Shown in pieces: positions 1 through 7,793 of a DNA stretch of 15,684 nt. Every line of letters starts with the position of its first letter. Position 1 is the first letter of the stretch. The notes beneath the pieces were generated by a model. That model did no database searches. It was not told the origin of the DNA and worked only from the letters and a program-made list of their open reading frames with translations. Source of the stretch: Thiotrichaceae bacterium (GTDB lineage Bacteria > Pseudomonadota > Gammaproteobacteria > Thiotrichales > Thiotrichaceae). The stretch lies in NCBI GenBank assembly GCA_026992705.1, contig JALWYT010000214.1, positions 1 to 15,684 of the forward strand, read 5' to 3'. A program made the position numbers and the translations under genes.

Positions 1-867
1 GAAGAATACAAAACGCTGGATACCGTCAATCAAATTTTCACCCAAATGCTACAACAACACTGTGACCGCAAAACCACCGTACTCGCTCTAGGCGGTGGTG
101 TTGTTGGTGATATAACAGGATTTGCCGCAGCAAGCTATCAGCGTGGCGTTAATTTTATTCAAATCCCAACCACCTTATTATCAATGGTCGATTCCTCTGT
201 CGGCGGCAAAACTGGAGTCAATCATCCGCTCGGTAAAAATATGATTGGTGCATTCTACCAACCGCAATGCGTCATTATTGATACCGATACACTGAATACG
301 CTGGATGATCGCCAATTCAGTGCAGGCATGGCAGAAGTGATTAAATATGGATTGATTCGTGATGTCGATTTTCTCGACTGGCTACAAGAAAATATGGACG
401 GACTCCTCAAGCGAGACCCTGAACTACTAACCGAAGCCATCTATCGCTCCTGCAAACACAAAGCTGAAGTTGTTGCCGACGACGAAAAAGAAGCAGGACA
501 ACGAGCCTTATTAAATCTAGGACACACCTTCGGACACGCCATCGAAACAGGCATGGGCTACGGCAAATGGCTACACGGTGAAGCCGTTGCAGTTGGTATG
601 CTCATGTCCACCAAACTCTCACAAGGCATGGGCTGGATAGAACAAGCCGATGTGCAACGCATAGAAACCCTATTAGAATCCGCCAACCTGCCCACAGTTC
701 CCCCTAAAAGTATGGGCGTTAAACAATTTATGGATTTAATGTCAGTCGATAAAAAAGTACTAAATGGCGTTCTACGTTTAGTCCTAATACAATCCATGGG
801 CAAGGCAATAGTCACTGACGATTTTGATCATAGTGTATTAGTAAAGGTGTTAGCTGGTGAAATATAG
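1..867 (+). CDS. aroB: 3-dehydroquinate synthase, 5'-truncated by window edge
   Basis: Converts DAHP to 3-dehydroquinate, the second step of the shikimate pathway, in the cytoplasm with NAD+ and a divalent metal. The frame is open from base 1, so the gene begins outside the window; compared with the usual ~360 residues about 70 N-terminal residues are missing, and 288 are present. Visible motifs, numbered from the window edge: the NAD-binding GGGVVGD at 31-37, DSSVGGKTG at 64-72, AEVIKYG, and the metal-binding pair GHTFGHAIE (174-182) and LHGEA (191-195). The in-frame ATG at 46 is internal, because family sequence ([13 protein letters not shown]) continues upstream of it. The gene ends 44 bases from the convergent metW; I see no convincing terminator between them. 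The C-terminal end looks intact. Identity is secure. Confidence 0.97.
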   Translation, partial: EEYKTLDTVNQIFTQMLQQHCDRKTTVLALGGGVVGDITGFAAASYQRGVNFIQIPTTLLSMVDSSVGGKTGVNHPLGKNMIGAFYQPQCVIIDTDTLNTLDDRQFSAGMAEVIKYGLIRDVDFLDWLQENMDGLLKRDPELLTEAIYRSCKHKAEVVADDEKEAGQRALLNLGHTFGHAIETGMGYGKWLHGEAVAVGMLMSTKLSQGMGWIEQADVQRIETLLESANLPTVPPKSMGVKQFMDLMSVDKKVLNGVLRLVLIQSMGKAIVTDDFDHSVLVKVLAGEI

Positions 868-911
868 TAGTGGATCAAGTAATATTTTCTATTGCTCAAT
901 TCATTTTGTGA

Positions 912-1508
912 TTAGAGCTTTCTTAAATGATACATCGCGATTTCACCAAATAGATTAGGAAAATAAGACATCAATAGACCTTGTTCATGCGAGTGATCAA
1001 CGACGGTGCGTTTGATAATTTGAATATCTTTATTTTTACAGAGAATTTCAAAATCGCGTAAGGTGCATAAGTGTGTGTTGGGTGTGTCGTACCATTGATA
1101 AGGCAGGGTGCGGGTAACGGGCATTTTCCCTGATAATGCCAGTGAGATACGGTTTTTCCAATGACCGTGATTTGGGAAAGTGACAATTGCTTCTTTGCCA
1201 ACCCGCAACATTTCTAGCAATAATTGATCCGGTCTTTCAGTAGCTTGCAAGGTTTGGCTCATAATGACGTAATCAAATGAATTATCAGCAAAATATTGCC
1301 CCAAGCCTTTATTTAAATCGGCTTGAATGACATTGATCTTTTTCTCAATGCACTGAACAATTTTTTTATGATCAATTTCAAGCCCATAGCCGACAATATT
1401 GTAATTTTCTTGCAAATGTTGCATCAATGTACCATCGCCACAGCCAAGGTCGAGTACGCGGGTGTTTGGTTTTATCCAATCACGAATTTGGTTTAAATCA
1501 GCTCGCAT
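912..1508 (-). CDS. metW: Methionine biosynthesis protein MetW (SAM-dependent methyltransferase fold)
   Basis: A 198-residue class I methyltransferase-fold protein of the MetW family. MetW accompanies MetX in many Proteobacteria and is required for efficient homoserine acylation; its own methyl-transfer activity is not established. The SAM-binding motif VLDLGCGDG sits at residues 18-26, followed by the family-typical GLEID, the SQTLQATERPD stretch, FPNHGHWKNR and the C-terminal HSHEQGLLMSYFPNLFGE. The length is the full family length. The start ATG lies only 2 bases after the metX stop, so the two genes are almost certainly cotranscribed and translationally coupled, as in other MetX-MetW organisms. 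The 3' end faces aroB. Confidence 0.95.
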   Translation of the reverse strand: MRADLNQIRDWIKPNTRVLDLGCGDGTLMQHLQENYNIVGYGLEIDHKKIVQCIEKKINVIQADLNKGLGQYFADNSFDYVIMSQTLQATERPDQLLLEMLRVGKEAIVTFPNHGHWKNRISLALSGKMPVTRTLPYQWYDTPNTHLCTLRDFEILCKNKDIQIIKRTVVDHSHEQGLLMSYFPNLFGEIAMYHLRKL

Positions 1509-1510
1509 GA

Positions 1511-2653
1511 TTACAACTCCTCCGCAACATTATTCATAAAAGCTTGCAATGCAGAAAAATAATCTGGAATGGGCATGAGAAAAGCATCATGCCCTTGCGG
1601 GGCTTCGATTTCGACATAAGTAACAGGCTTATGAGCATCTAATAAAGCACGCACAATTTCTTGTGAGCGTTCGGGGGAGAATCGCCAGTCGGTTGTGAAT
1701 GAGGCAACAAAGAATTTTGCTTGGCTGCGTTCAAATGCTTTTGCTAGGTTGTCATCATATTCAGCGGCTGGGTCAAAATAATCAAGGGCTTTGGTCATTA
1801 ATAAATAAGTATTGGCATCAAAACGATGCACAAAAGATTGTCCTTGATAGCGTAGATAACTTTCAATCTGAAATTCAATGTCATAGCCGTATTTGATCGA
1901 ACCTTCCCGCAACTCACGTCCAAATTTTTTACCCATTGATTCATCAGATAAATAGGTAATATGCCCCAGCATACGAGCTAATTTTAGCCCACGTTCGGGA
2001 ACTGTATCGTAATCGTAAAAATGACCATTATGGAATTCGGGGTCAGTTATAATGGCTTGGCGAGCGACTTCATTAAAGGCGATATTTTGTGCCGATAAGC
2101 GTGGAGCAGCAGCAATGACGACCGCATTTTTTAAGCGTTCAGGGTAATCAATCGACCACTGTAAAACCTGCATTCCTCCTAAACTTCCGCCAACAACCGC
2201 TGCCCATTGGGAAATGCCTAATTTATCTGATAGCGAAACTTGTGTGCGAATCCAGTCTTTAACCGTCACTATTGGAAAATCTGAACCAAACGGCTTGCCT
2301 GTTTCTGGATTAATGCTTGCAGGCCCTGTTGAACCTTTACAGCCACCAATATTATTTGATGAAACGATGAAAAATTTATCGGTATCAAACGGTTTGCCAG
2401 AGCCAATTGCTGCTTCCCACCAACCGGGCTTTCTATCTTCCATGCTGTGATAACCTGCCGCATGGTGATCGCCCGATAAGGCATGGCAGATTAAGATGGC
2501 GTTAGATTTATCCGCATTTAGCTCACCATAGGTTTCATAGACAATATCGTATGAGTCCAACTCTTGACCACAGTCAAGTTTAAGCGTCTCGTCAAAATGT
2601 AAGGTTTGAGGCGTTACAAGACCAACACTGTTTGCAGGAATGGTTTCAGGCAT
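1511..2653 (-). CDS. metX: Homoserine O-acyltransferase (acetyl or succinyl)
   Basis: Activates the hydroxyl group of L-homoserine with an acyl-CoA, the first dedicated step of methionine synthesis, in the cytoplasm. It is an alpha/beta-hydrolase-fold enzyme of 380 residues, the normal MetX length. The expected triad is visible: nucleophile Ser157 in GGSLGGMQ, Asp322 in TTDWRF and His355 in GHDAF. Other family signatures are [12 protein letters not shown] (56-67), [12 protein letters not shown] (100-111) and the RFDANTYL stretch. MetX proteins of gammaproteobacteria often use succinyl-CoA rather than acetyl-CoA, and I cannot settle the acyl donor by eye. The start ATG has only a weak purine-rich stretch upstream. 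metW follows after 2 bases. A terminator-like hairpin pointing the same way lies about 100 bases upstream of the start, so expression could be set by read-through from a leader (see findings). Confidence 0.96.
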   Translation of the reverse strand: MPETIPANSVGLVTPQTLHFDETLKLDCGQELDSYDIVYETYGELNADKSNAILICHALSGDHHAAGYHSMEDRKPGWWEAAIGSGKPFDTDKFFIVSSNNIGGCKGSTGPASINPETGKPFGSDFPIVTVKDWIRTQVSLSDKLGISQWAAVVGGSLGGMQVLQWSIDYPERLKNAVVIAAAPRLSAQNIAFNEVARQAIITDPEFHNGHFYDYDTVPERGLKLARMLGHITYLSDESMGKKFGRELREGSIKYGYDIEFQIESYLRYQGQSFVHRFDANTYLLMTKALDYFDPAAEYDDNLAKAFERSQAKFFVASFTTDWRFSPERSQEIVRALLDAHKPVTYVEIEAPQGHDAFLMPIPDYFSALQAFMNNVAEEL

Positions 2654-2744
2654 TTTTTTCTTTGTTGAGATTAAAAATTAAGGCGGTAAATTTAGCATAT
2701 TCGATGGTGGAACCCCAATAGCGATTTTGCAAAACATATTGTTA

Positions 2745-2776
2745 CAAAAAAAGAAAACCCTGCAAAAAGCAGGGTT
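2745..2776 (-). terminator. Rho-independent terminator hairpin upstream of metX
   Basis: A perfect 8-bp stem AACCCTGC / GCAGGGTT (2756-2763 and 2769-2776) with a 5-base loop. On the minus strand it is followed by TTTTCTTTTTTTG, a classic U-tract; on the plus strand the downstream bases are AAAATAAG, so it acts in the minus direction. No minus-strand gene lies upstream of it before the CDGSH gene on the other strand. It therefore ends either an unannotated short transcript or an attenuated metX leader. Confidence 0.8.
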
Positions 2777-2983
2777 AAAATAAGATACTACATGAAAATT
2801 CTATTGCCTATTGTGTGAGGTATTTCTCTCAAGGTGTGTAAGAATAATAAAAAAAATTTATAGATTTGTATTTTTGAATAGAGACATAAGGTAAGTTTTT
2901 GCAGATTAAAAAAATATTTTTACGTTTATTCTTAAAAATATACCGTTTGTATTATAAATAATAGTGATATTTCTTAAACTAAC

Positions 2984-2998
2984 GCTATATGATATAGC
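2984..2998. repeat. 15-base perfect palindrome GCTATATGATATAGC
   Basis: Two 7-base arms around a central G, located 121 bases before the CDGSH start codon. The symmetry suits a dimeric regulator's operator, but nothing in the window identifies the protein. In AT-rich DNA such a palindrome is uncommon yet possible by chance. Confidence 0.4.
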
Positions 2999-3055
2999 AT
3001 CATCGTAAATGGATCGCTAATAAGATCAAGATATTCTCTGAGGTTTTAACTGGGA

Positions 3056-3084
3056 TTCAGTTGAAGTCATTAAACTGCTACAAT
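3056..3084 (+). promoter_or_regulatory. Candidate sigma-70 promoter for the CDGSH-recG pair
   Basis: TTCAGT, a 17-base spacer, and TACAAT (5 of 6 matches to the -10 consensus), ending 34 bases before the ATG at 3119. The -35 match is poor, so this is a weak prediction based on position and the good -10 box. Confidence 0.3.
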
Positions 3085-3118
3085 CCCCTAAATCAATAAA
3101 TAAAATTTGGAGGATAAT

Positions 3119-3370
3119 ATGCCACATCGCAAACAAGCAGTCATTGCTAAAAAAGCACCTTATGTTATTGAATTAGAAGCAGGAAAATCCTATTGGTGGT
3201 GTTCTTGTGGGCGTTCAGAGACACAGCCATTTTGTGATGGCTCACATCAAGGGACAGAATTTCAGCCAGTTGAAGTAAAAGTTGATGAGACTAAAAAAGT
3301 CGGCTTATGCGGTTGTAAACATACTAAAAATGCCCCTATTTGTGATCGTTCTCACAGCCAATTGAGTTAA
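3119..3370 (+). CDS. CDGSH-type iron-sulfur protein with two motifs
   Basis: A small (83 residues) soluble protein with two CDGSH iron-sulfur motifs, each expected to bind a [2Fe-2S] cluster through three Cys and one His. Motif 1 is canonical: Cys28, Cys30, Cys39, His43 in the order C-x-C-x8-CDGSH. Motif 2 is Cys64, Cys66, Cys75, His79 and reads CDRSH, with arginine replacing the usual glycine but all four ligands kept. Two motifs and no membrane segment resemble the bacterial/CISD3 class. The partner and electron-transfer role are unknown in most bacteria. I chose ATG 3119 because GGAGG at 3109-3113 lies 5 bases upstream; a TTG at 3107 would put that site inside the gene. recG begins 12 bases after the stop, suggesting cotranscription. 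Confidence 0.9.
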   Translation: MPHRKQAVIAKKAPYVIELEAGKSYWWCSCGRSETQPFCDGSHQGTEFQPVEVKVDETKKVGLCGCKHTKNAPICDRSHSQLS

Positions 3371-3382
3371 TTACTCCCCCCT

Positions 3383-5458
3383 ATGCCTCAGCCAGCGGTT
3401 CTTTCACAAGACATCACTTCCTTAAAAGGTGTGGGACCAAAAATGGCAGAGCGTCTGCATAAGCTGAAGCTGTATTATGTAAAAGACTTATTATTCCACC
3501 TGCCGCTACGCTATCAAGATTGCACTCGCATCTATCCCATTGGTAGCTTGCAGGCAGGGCAAGAGGCCTTGATTGAGGGATGCGTTAATCATACAGAAGT
3601 GATTATCCGCAGTCGTCGCATGATGATTTGTCAGATTTCTGATGGTACAGGTTCAATTACACTGCGGTTTTTTCACTTCTCCAATGCTCAGCGACTGGCT
3701 TTATCAAAAGGTACAAAAATACGTTGCTTCGGTGAAATTCGTCGTAACAGCTATAGTGTAGAAATTATTCACCCTGAATACCGCATTATAAAAAATAATC
3801 CACCCCCCTTAGATGATAGCCTTACCCCCACCTACCCTAGCACTGAGGGCTTACAACAACGCACACTTCGCCGACTTTGCCAAGAAGCCTTGCAGCATAT
3901 TGATGAATTAGATGAACTACTACCTGCCGAATTAATCCAGCAATATCAATTATTAGAGCTGCATAAAGCCTTACAAATCATACACAGCCCAACACCTAAT
4001 TGCTCAGTTGATGCCTTAATTTCTGGCAGTCACCCTGCTCAACAACGGCTGGCATTTGAGGAACTATTAGCTCATCACCTCAGCTTATTAAAATTCAAAG
4101 TCAAGGCAAAACAGCAAAAAGCCCCTGCTTTTAAAACACAAGGCAAATTGCTATCGCAGTTATTAAGGCAATTACCCTTTTCGTTGACTCAAGCACAACA
4201 GCGGGTGATTAAAGAAATTCAGCAAGATATTAGCCAAGCATCACCGATGGTTCGGCTGGTACAAGGTGATGTTGGCTCAGGTAAGACGCTGGTTGCTGCT
4301 GCTGCTGCTTTACATGCTATTGAAGCAGGCTATCAAGTAGCATTAATGGCTCCTACTGAATTATTAGCAGAGCAACATTATCAAAGCTTTAAAAAATGGC
4401 TTGAACCAATGGATTTAGAGGTTACATGGATTTCAGGCAACCAAACGGCTCGTGAGCGACGCAGTAATATTGAAAATCTACTACTCGGCATTAGTCATAT
4501 CGCAATCGGCACACATGCACTCTTTCAGGACGATGTGCAATTCCAGCAATTGGGCTTGATTATTATTGACGAACAGCATCGTTTCGGGGTGCAACAACGC
4601 CTTCGCTTGCGAGAAAAAGGCTATCAGGGCGGGCAATATCCGCATCAATTAATCATGACCGCAACTCCCATTCCGCGAACCCTTGCCATGACGGCTTATG
4701 CCGATTTGGATTATTCCATTATTGATGAACTCCCCCCTGGTCGCCAAGCCATAACAACCGTTGCTCTTGCCAATACACGTCGCCCAGAAATTATCGAACG
4801 CATCCGTCATGCCTGCAAACAAGGACGACAAGCCTATTGGGTTTGCACCTTGATTGAAGAATCCGAAGCCTTGCAGTGCGAAGCGGCTGAAGACACTTGG
4901 GCATTTTTGCAAGAAACCTTGAGTGAATTGAAAATTGGTCTAGTACATGGACGCATGGCATCGGATGAAAAAGAAAAGGTCATGCAACAATTTAAACAAG
5001 GCGATTTACATCTGCTCGTTGCTACCACCGTAATCGAAGTCGGCGTAGATGTACCAAATGCCTCATTGATGATAATCGAAAATGCCGAACGCTTAGGCTT
5101 AGCCCAACTCCACCAACTACGCGGGCGTGTTGGCAGAGGCACAGAAGCCAGTAGTTGCGTATTAATGTATCAAGCACCACTATCAAAAAATGGCAGAAAA
5201 CGCATTGATGCCCTACGCAAAACCACCGACGGCTTTGAAATTGCTCAAATAGATTTAGAATTACGCGGCCCTGGAGAAGTACTAGGTACAAAACAAACAG
5301 GAGAAATGCAACTTCGCATTGCCAATTTGCTCAGAGACAAAAGCTTATTGCCCAAAGTCCAGCGAATTGCTAATCAAATTGTGCAAAATTATCCTGAATG
5401 CGTTGAACCACTGATTGATCGCTGGATGAGAGATAGGGAGGCTTACGGGTCGGTGTGA
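3383..5458 (+). CDS. recG: ATP-dependent DNA helicase RecG
   Basis: Branched-DNA translocase that remodels stalled replication forks and Holliday junctions. At 691 residues it has the usual RecG length. The N-terminal wedge/OB-fold region (about 1-170, with GVGPK near residue 16 and the DGTGSITLRFF strand of the OB fold) precedes the superfamily 2 motor. Motor motifs: Walker A GDVGSGKT at 295-302, Walker B DEQH at 396-399, motif III MTATPIPRT from 425, TTVIEVGVDVPNA, and QLRGRVGRG from 578, followed by the RecG C-terminal ELRGPGEVLGTKQTG. The ATG at 3383 lacks a clear Shine-Dalgarno sequence and sits 12 bases after the CDGSH gene, so translation may be coupled. In many gammaproteobacteria recG sits with spoT or priA-type genes; its CDGSH neighbour here is less familiar to me. 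Confidence 0.98.
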   Translation: MPQPAVLSQDITSLKGVGPKMAERLHKLKLYYVKDLLFHLPLRYQDCTRIYPIGSLQAGQEALIEGCVNHTEVIIRSRRMMICQISDGTGSITLRFFHFSNAQRLALSKGTKIRCFGEIRRNSYSVEIIHPEYRIIKNNPPPLDDSLTPTYPSTEGLQQRTLRRLCQEALQHIDELDELLPAELIQQYQLLELHKALQIIHSPTPNCSVDALISGSHPAQQRLAFEELLAHHLSLLKFKVKAKQQKAPAFKTQGKLLSQLLRQLPFSLTQAQQRVIKEIQQDISQASPMVRLVQGDVGSGKTLVAAAAALHAIEAGYQVALMAPTELLAEQHYQSFKKWLEPMDLEVTWISGNQTARERRSNIENLLLGISHIAIGTHALFQDDVQFQQLGLIIIDEQHRFGVQQRLRLREKGYQGGQYPHQLIMTATPIPRTLAMTAYADLDYSIIDELPPGRQAITTVALANTRRPEIIERIRHACKQGRQAYWVCTLIEESEALQCEAAEDTWAFLQETLSELKIGLVHGRMASDEKEKVMQQFKQGDLHLLVATTVIEVGVDVPNASLMIIENAERLGLAQLHQLRGRVGRGTEASSCVLMYQAPLSKNGRKRIDALRKTTDGFEIAQIDLELRGPGEVLGTKQTGEMQLRIANLLRDKSLLPKVQRIANQIVQNYPECVEPLIDRWMRDREAYGSV

Positions 5459-5487
5459 TTTCATTATTTGCTTTTCTATATTTTCTC

Positions 5488-5515
5488 TTGATTCACCGCT
5501 ATTTAACTCCATAAT
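5488..5515 (+). promoter_or_regulatory. Candidate promoter for cbpA
   Basis: TTGATT, a 16-base spacer and CATAAT lie in the 95-base gap between recG and cbpA, ending 38 bases before the cbpA ATG. Matches to consensus are 4 of 6 and 5 of 6. I see no heat-shock (sigma-32) promoter pattern there. Confidence 0.4.
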
Positions 5516-5553
5516 CAAGCTTTCTGATTACAATTTACAATCACTTTGTCTCT

Positions 5554-6438
5554 ATGAATAACAAAGATTATTATAAAATATTAGGAATTAACTGTACTGC
5601 AAGCGATAGTGAGATTAAAAAGGCATATCGTCGTTTAGCTAAAAAATATCATCCTGATGTCAGTAAAGAAGTGAATGCAGAAGCCCGTTTCAAAGAAGTA
5701 AATGAGGCTTATGAAGTATTGAGTCATAAAGAAAAGCGTGCTGAATATGATGCCTTTGGTTCAGCAAGTAGGGCTTATCAATCAGCTGGCGACAGCCGGA
5801 GTCGGCAAACAGGGGACACAGGGTTTGGTAGCTTTAGCAATTTTGGTAGTAGTGGTTATTCCAATATATTTGATGATTTATTTGGTAACGGATTTGCTGG
5901 GGGATTTAATCAACAGGGTAAACCTAAGCCACAAAATCAGAATGCTACAATTCATGTTGATTTAGAAGATGTTTTTCACGGTAGTCGTCAATCTATTCGC
6001 TTACCTAACGGCAGTCATGTTCAGGTCAAAATTCCTGCAGGTATAGAAAGTGGTAAAAAAATTCGTTTAGCTGGAAAAGGTATTAACGGCGGTGATCTGT
6101 TACTAAAAGTTAAGATAAATCCGCATAAGCAGTTTAAGCTTGATGGTAAAGATATTTTAATTCAGGTACCTATTACACCTTGGGAGGCAACATTAGGTAC
6201 TGATTTAACTGTACCTACCCTAGCAGGTAGTGTTAAATTAAAAATCCCTGCAAACACACAGTCTGGCAAAAAGATGCGATTAAAAGGACGGGGGCTAAAA
6301 GGTAATCCACCAGGACATCAATACATTATTATACATATTCATACACCACCTGCTAACACTGATGATGAAGTTAATGCCTATAAGATGATGAAAAATACAT
6401 TCTCATCATGGAACCCACGAGACGATAATTACTCATAA
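5554..6438 (+). CDS. cbpA: Curved-DNA-binding-protein-type J-domain co-chaperone
   Basis: A class B J-protein that should stimulate the ATPase of DnaK and deliver client proteins; CbpA of Escherichia coli also binds DNA. The 294 residues divide into a J domain (about 4-68, with HPD at 33-35), a Gly/Phe-rich linker (about 87-118, including DDLFGNGF), no zinc-finger domain, and two beta-rich C-terminal client-binding domains (about 130-280) with the repeated [16 protein letters not shown] and [16 protein letters not shown] loops. The SSWNPRDD tail matches the CbpA ending. It is a little shorter than the 306 residues of the E. coli protein. The start ATG has no evident Shine-Dalgarno sequence. 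No cbpM (the usual CbpA inhibitor gene) follows; instead a degQ-like gene begins 161 bases downstream behind its own terminator and promoter signals. Confidence 0.93.
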   Translation: MNNKDYYKILGINCTASDSEIKKAYRRLAKKYHPDVSKEVNAEARFKEVNEAYEVLSHKEKRAEYDAFGSASRAYQSAGDSRSRQTGDTGFGSFSNFGSSGYSNIFDDLFGNGFAGGFNQQGKPKPQNQNATIHVDLEDVFHGSRQSIRLPNGSHVQVKIPAGIESGKKIRLAGKGINGGDLLLKVKINPHKQFKLDGKDILIQVPITPWEATLGTDLTVPTLAGSVKLKIPANTQSGKKMRLKGRGLKGNPPGHQYIIIHIHTPPANTDDEVNAYKMMKNTFSSWNPRDDNYS

Positions 6439-6469
6439 TGCTGTAAATACATCTGTGTGTGAATTCTGT

Positions 6470-6499
6470 GGCTACTTTGTTGTTTTGTAGCTGTTTTCT
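6470..6499 (+). terminator. Probable terminator after cbpA
   Basis: A 6-bp stem GGCTAC / GTAGCT (6470-6475 and 6487-6492, one G-T wobble at the base) with an 11-base loop, followed by GTTTTCTTATT. The stem is short and the U-tract interrupted, so it is probably a modest terminator separating cbpA from degQ. Confidence 0.5.
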
Positions 6500-6505
6500 T
6501 ATTAC

Positions 6506-6565
6506 TTGACATCTTGAATGATCAATTAATTTTTACCTTATATAATTAAGGTCAACTGTTATAAT
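6506..6565 (+). promoter_or_regulatory. Promoter region of the degQ-like gene
   Basis: A consensus TTGACA at 6506-6511 is followed at 17 bases by a poor -10 (ATTTTA, 6529-6534). Two perfect TATAAT boxes lie further on (6541-6546 and 6560-6565), without good -35 partners at standard spacing. No clear sigma-E type (GGAACTT) element is visible. Transcription very likely starts in this stretch, but I cannot fix the site. Confidence 0.4.
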
Positions 6566-6599
6566 TGGAATAAAAATACTCCACTTTTTAGGAGAACAT

Positions 6600-7718
6600 A
6601 TGAAAAAATTTAACTCTATCAGATTCATTTTTAGTTTCGTATTATTTACTGTTAGTATTTTTCAAACCACACATGCAAGTTTACCAACTAGTGTTAATGG
6701 TCAGCCACTACCATCACTTGCTCCGATGTTGGAGAAAGCAACACCTGCTGTGGTTAATATTGCAACAGAAGGCACACGCCGTCCACGCCGACAAATATAT
6801 ACTGACCCATTATTTGAGCATTTTTTTGGTGGTCGTATTCCAAGTGAGCGTCGTTCTCGGGGTACAGGATCTGGTGTTATTATTGATGCTAAAAATGGGC
6901 ATATTGTTACTAACTATCATGTGGTCTCAGGTGCTAATTCTATTGTTGTTACCTTAAATGATGGGCGTAAATCCACTGCTACAATTATTGGTACTGATCC
7001 ACGAGCGGATATTGCTGTTATTAAAATTAAGGAAAAAAACTTAGTTGATCTGCCACTTGGTAATTCTGATCAATTACGTGTTGGTGATTTTGTTGTTGCT
7101 ATTGGCAACCCCTACGGACTGGGACAATCCGTTACATCAGGTATTATTAGTGCTTTAGGACGAACTGATCTTGGCATTGAAGAATATGAAGATTTTATTC
7201 AGACTGATGCCTCTATTAACCCTGGGAATTCGGGGGGAGCTTTAGTTGACCTTAAAGGTCATTTAATTGGAATTAATACGGCAATTCTCGGTGGTGATGG
7301 TGGAGGAAATGTTGGTATTGGTTTTGCCATTCCTGTCAATATGATGAAGAATATTGTCAAACAACTGGTAGCTTATGGTCAAGTTGAACGTGGTCAACTT
7401 GGTGTTGTTGTACAAGATTTAGATCACCGTTTAGCTAAAGCTTTAGGTACAAGAGATCATCGTGGAGCAGTTATTGTTGAAGTTGTTTATGGTTCGCCAG
7501 CTGATTTAGCAGGTTTGCGCTCAGGTGATGTTATTACACACATTAATGGCAAAAAAATTAAAAGTGCTAATGATGTAAGAAATAAAGTCGGTACAATGCG
7601 TATTGGCAGCCGTATTAATATTGATATTTTTAGAAATGGAAAAAGTAAAAAACTAACGGCAGTAATTGGAAAAACACAAAATCATTCCCAAATAAAAATA
7701 CCAATATGGGATCAGTAA
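6600..7718 (+). CDS. degQ: Periplasmic serine protease, DegQ/HtrA family, single PDZ domain
   Basis: Envelope quality-control protease. Residues 1-27 form a signal peptide (MKKF..R, hydrophobic stretch, cleavage near THA-SLP), so export to the periplasm is expected. The trypsin-like domain carries the triad His107 (TNYHVV), Asp137 (RADIAV) and Ser211 (NPGNSGGAL). One PDZ domain follows (about 265-357, GQLGVVVQDL to TAVIGK), then only about 15 residues. DegP and DegQ have two PDZ domains and ~450-475 residues; this one has 372, the size of DegS. However, the protease domain (DPLFEHFFGG loop, QTDASINPGNSGG, NTAILGG) resembles DegQ, and the N terminus looks cleavable rather than a DegS-type anchor. 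A ribosome site AGGAG at 6590-6594 supports the start. A terminator closes the gene. The family call is firm; DegQ versus DegS function is open. Confidence 0.9.
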   Translation: MKKFNSIRFIFSFVLFTVSIFQTTHASLPTSVNGQPLPSLAPMLEKATPAVVNIATEGTRRPRRQIYTDPLFEHFFGGRIPSERRSRGTGSGVIIDAKNGHIVTNYHVVSGANSIVVTLNDGRKSTATIIGTDPRADIAVIKIKEKNLVDLPLGNSDQLRVGDFVVAIGNPYGLGQSVTSGIISALGRTDLGIEEYEDFIQTDASINPGNSGGALVDLKGHLIGINTAILGGDGGGNVGIGFAIPVNMMKNIVKQLVAYGQVERGQLGVVVQDLDHRLAKALGTRDHRGAVIVEVVYGSPADLAGLRSGDVITHINGKKIKSANDVRNKVGTMRIGSRINIDIFRNGKSKKLTAVIGKTQNHSQIKIPIWDQ

Positions 7719-7727
7719 TTTATATTT

Positions 7728-7776
7728 AAGGCTGGTAAATAATTGATGATTTTATCATACACTTACCAGCCTTTTG
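7728..7776 (+). terminator. Terminator between convergent degQ and uppP
   Basis: A perfect 11-bp stem AAGGCTGGTAA / TTACCAGCCTT (7728-7738 and 7763-7773). Its 24-base loop contains a small secondary stem (TGAT/ATCA). It is followed by TTGTT on the plus strand and by TTAAATATAAA on the minus strand, so it may serve both convergent genes, mainly degQ. Confidence 0.75.
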
Positions 7777-7793
7777 TTAATTACTCCCCTAGC

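Larger units (their letters stand above)
2777..3118. other. Gene-free interval between the metX hairpin and the CDGSH gene
   Basis: 342 bases with no ORF of convincing length or ribosome binding site on either strand, and very AT-rich in 2840-2960. It must hold the promoter of the CDGSH-recG pair (plus) and possibly one for a minus-strand leader or small RNA: a consensus TATAAT reads on the minus strand at 2956-2951, with only a poor -35 match (GTTTAA, 17-base spacer). A 15-base palindrome sits at 2984-2998. I recognise no riboswitch class in the minus-strand sequence between 2945 and 2777. Confidence 0.5.

Noticed and set aside
868..911. Hairpin between convergent aroB and metW as a shared terminator.
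   Set aside because: The best stem is six pairs with a wobble (AGTAAT/ATTGCT) and no proper T-tract.
2654..2960. A SAM or homoserine-related riboswitch upstream of metX.
   Set aside because: The terminator makes it tempting, but I could not find the conserved core of any riboswitch class I know, so it is reported only as a leader/small-RNA candidate.
3107..3118. TTG start adding four residues to the CDGSH protein.
   Set aside because: The strong GGAGG site would then lie within the coding sequence; ATG 3119 is 5 bases after it.
4295..4309. Five GCT triplets in tandem inside recG, possible slippage or phase-variation tract.
   Set aside because: It encodes alanines just after Walker A in a normal alpha helix, is a trinucleotide repeat that would not shift frame, and is short.
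4834..5291. Open reading frames antisense to recG.
   Set aside because: They are shadows of the recG codon pattern, have no ribosome sites or recognisable domains, and conflict with an unambiguous full-length helicase.
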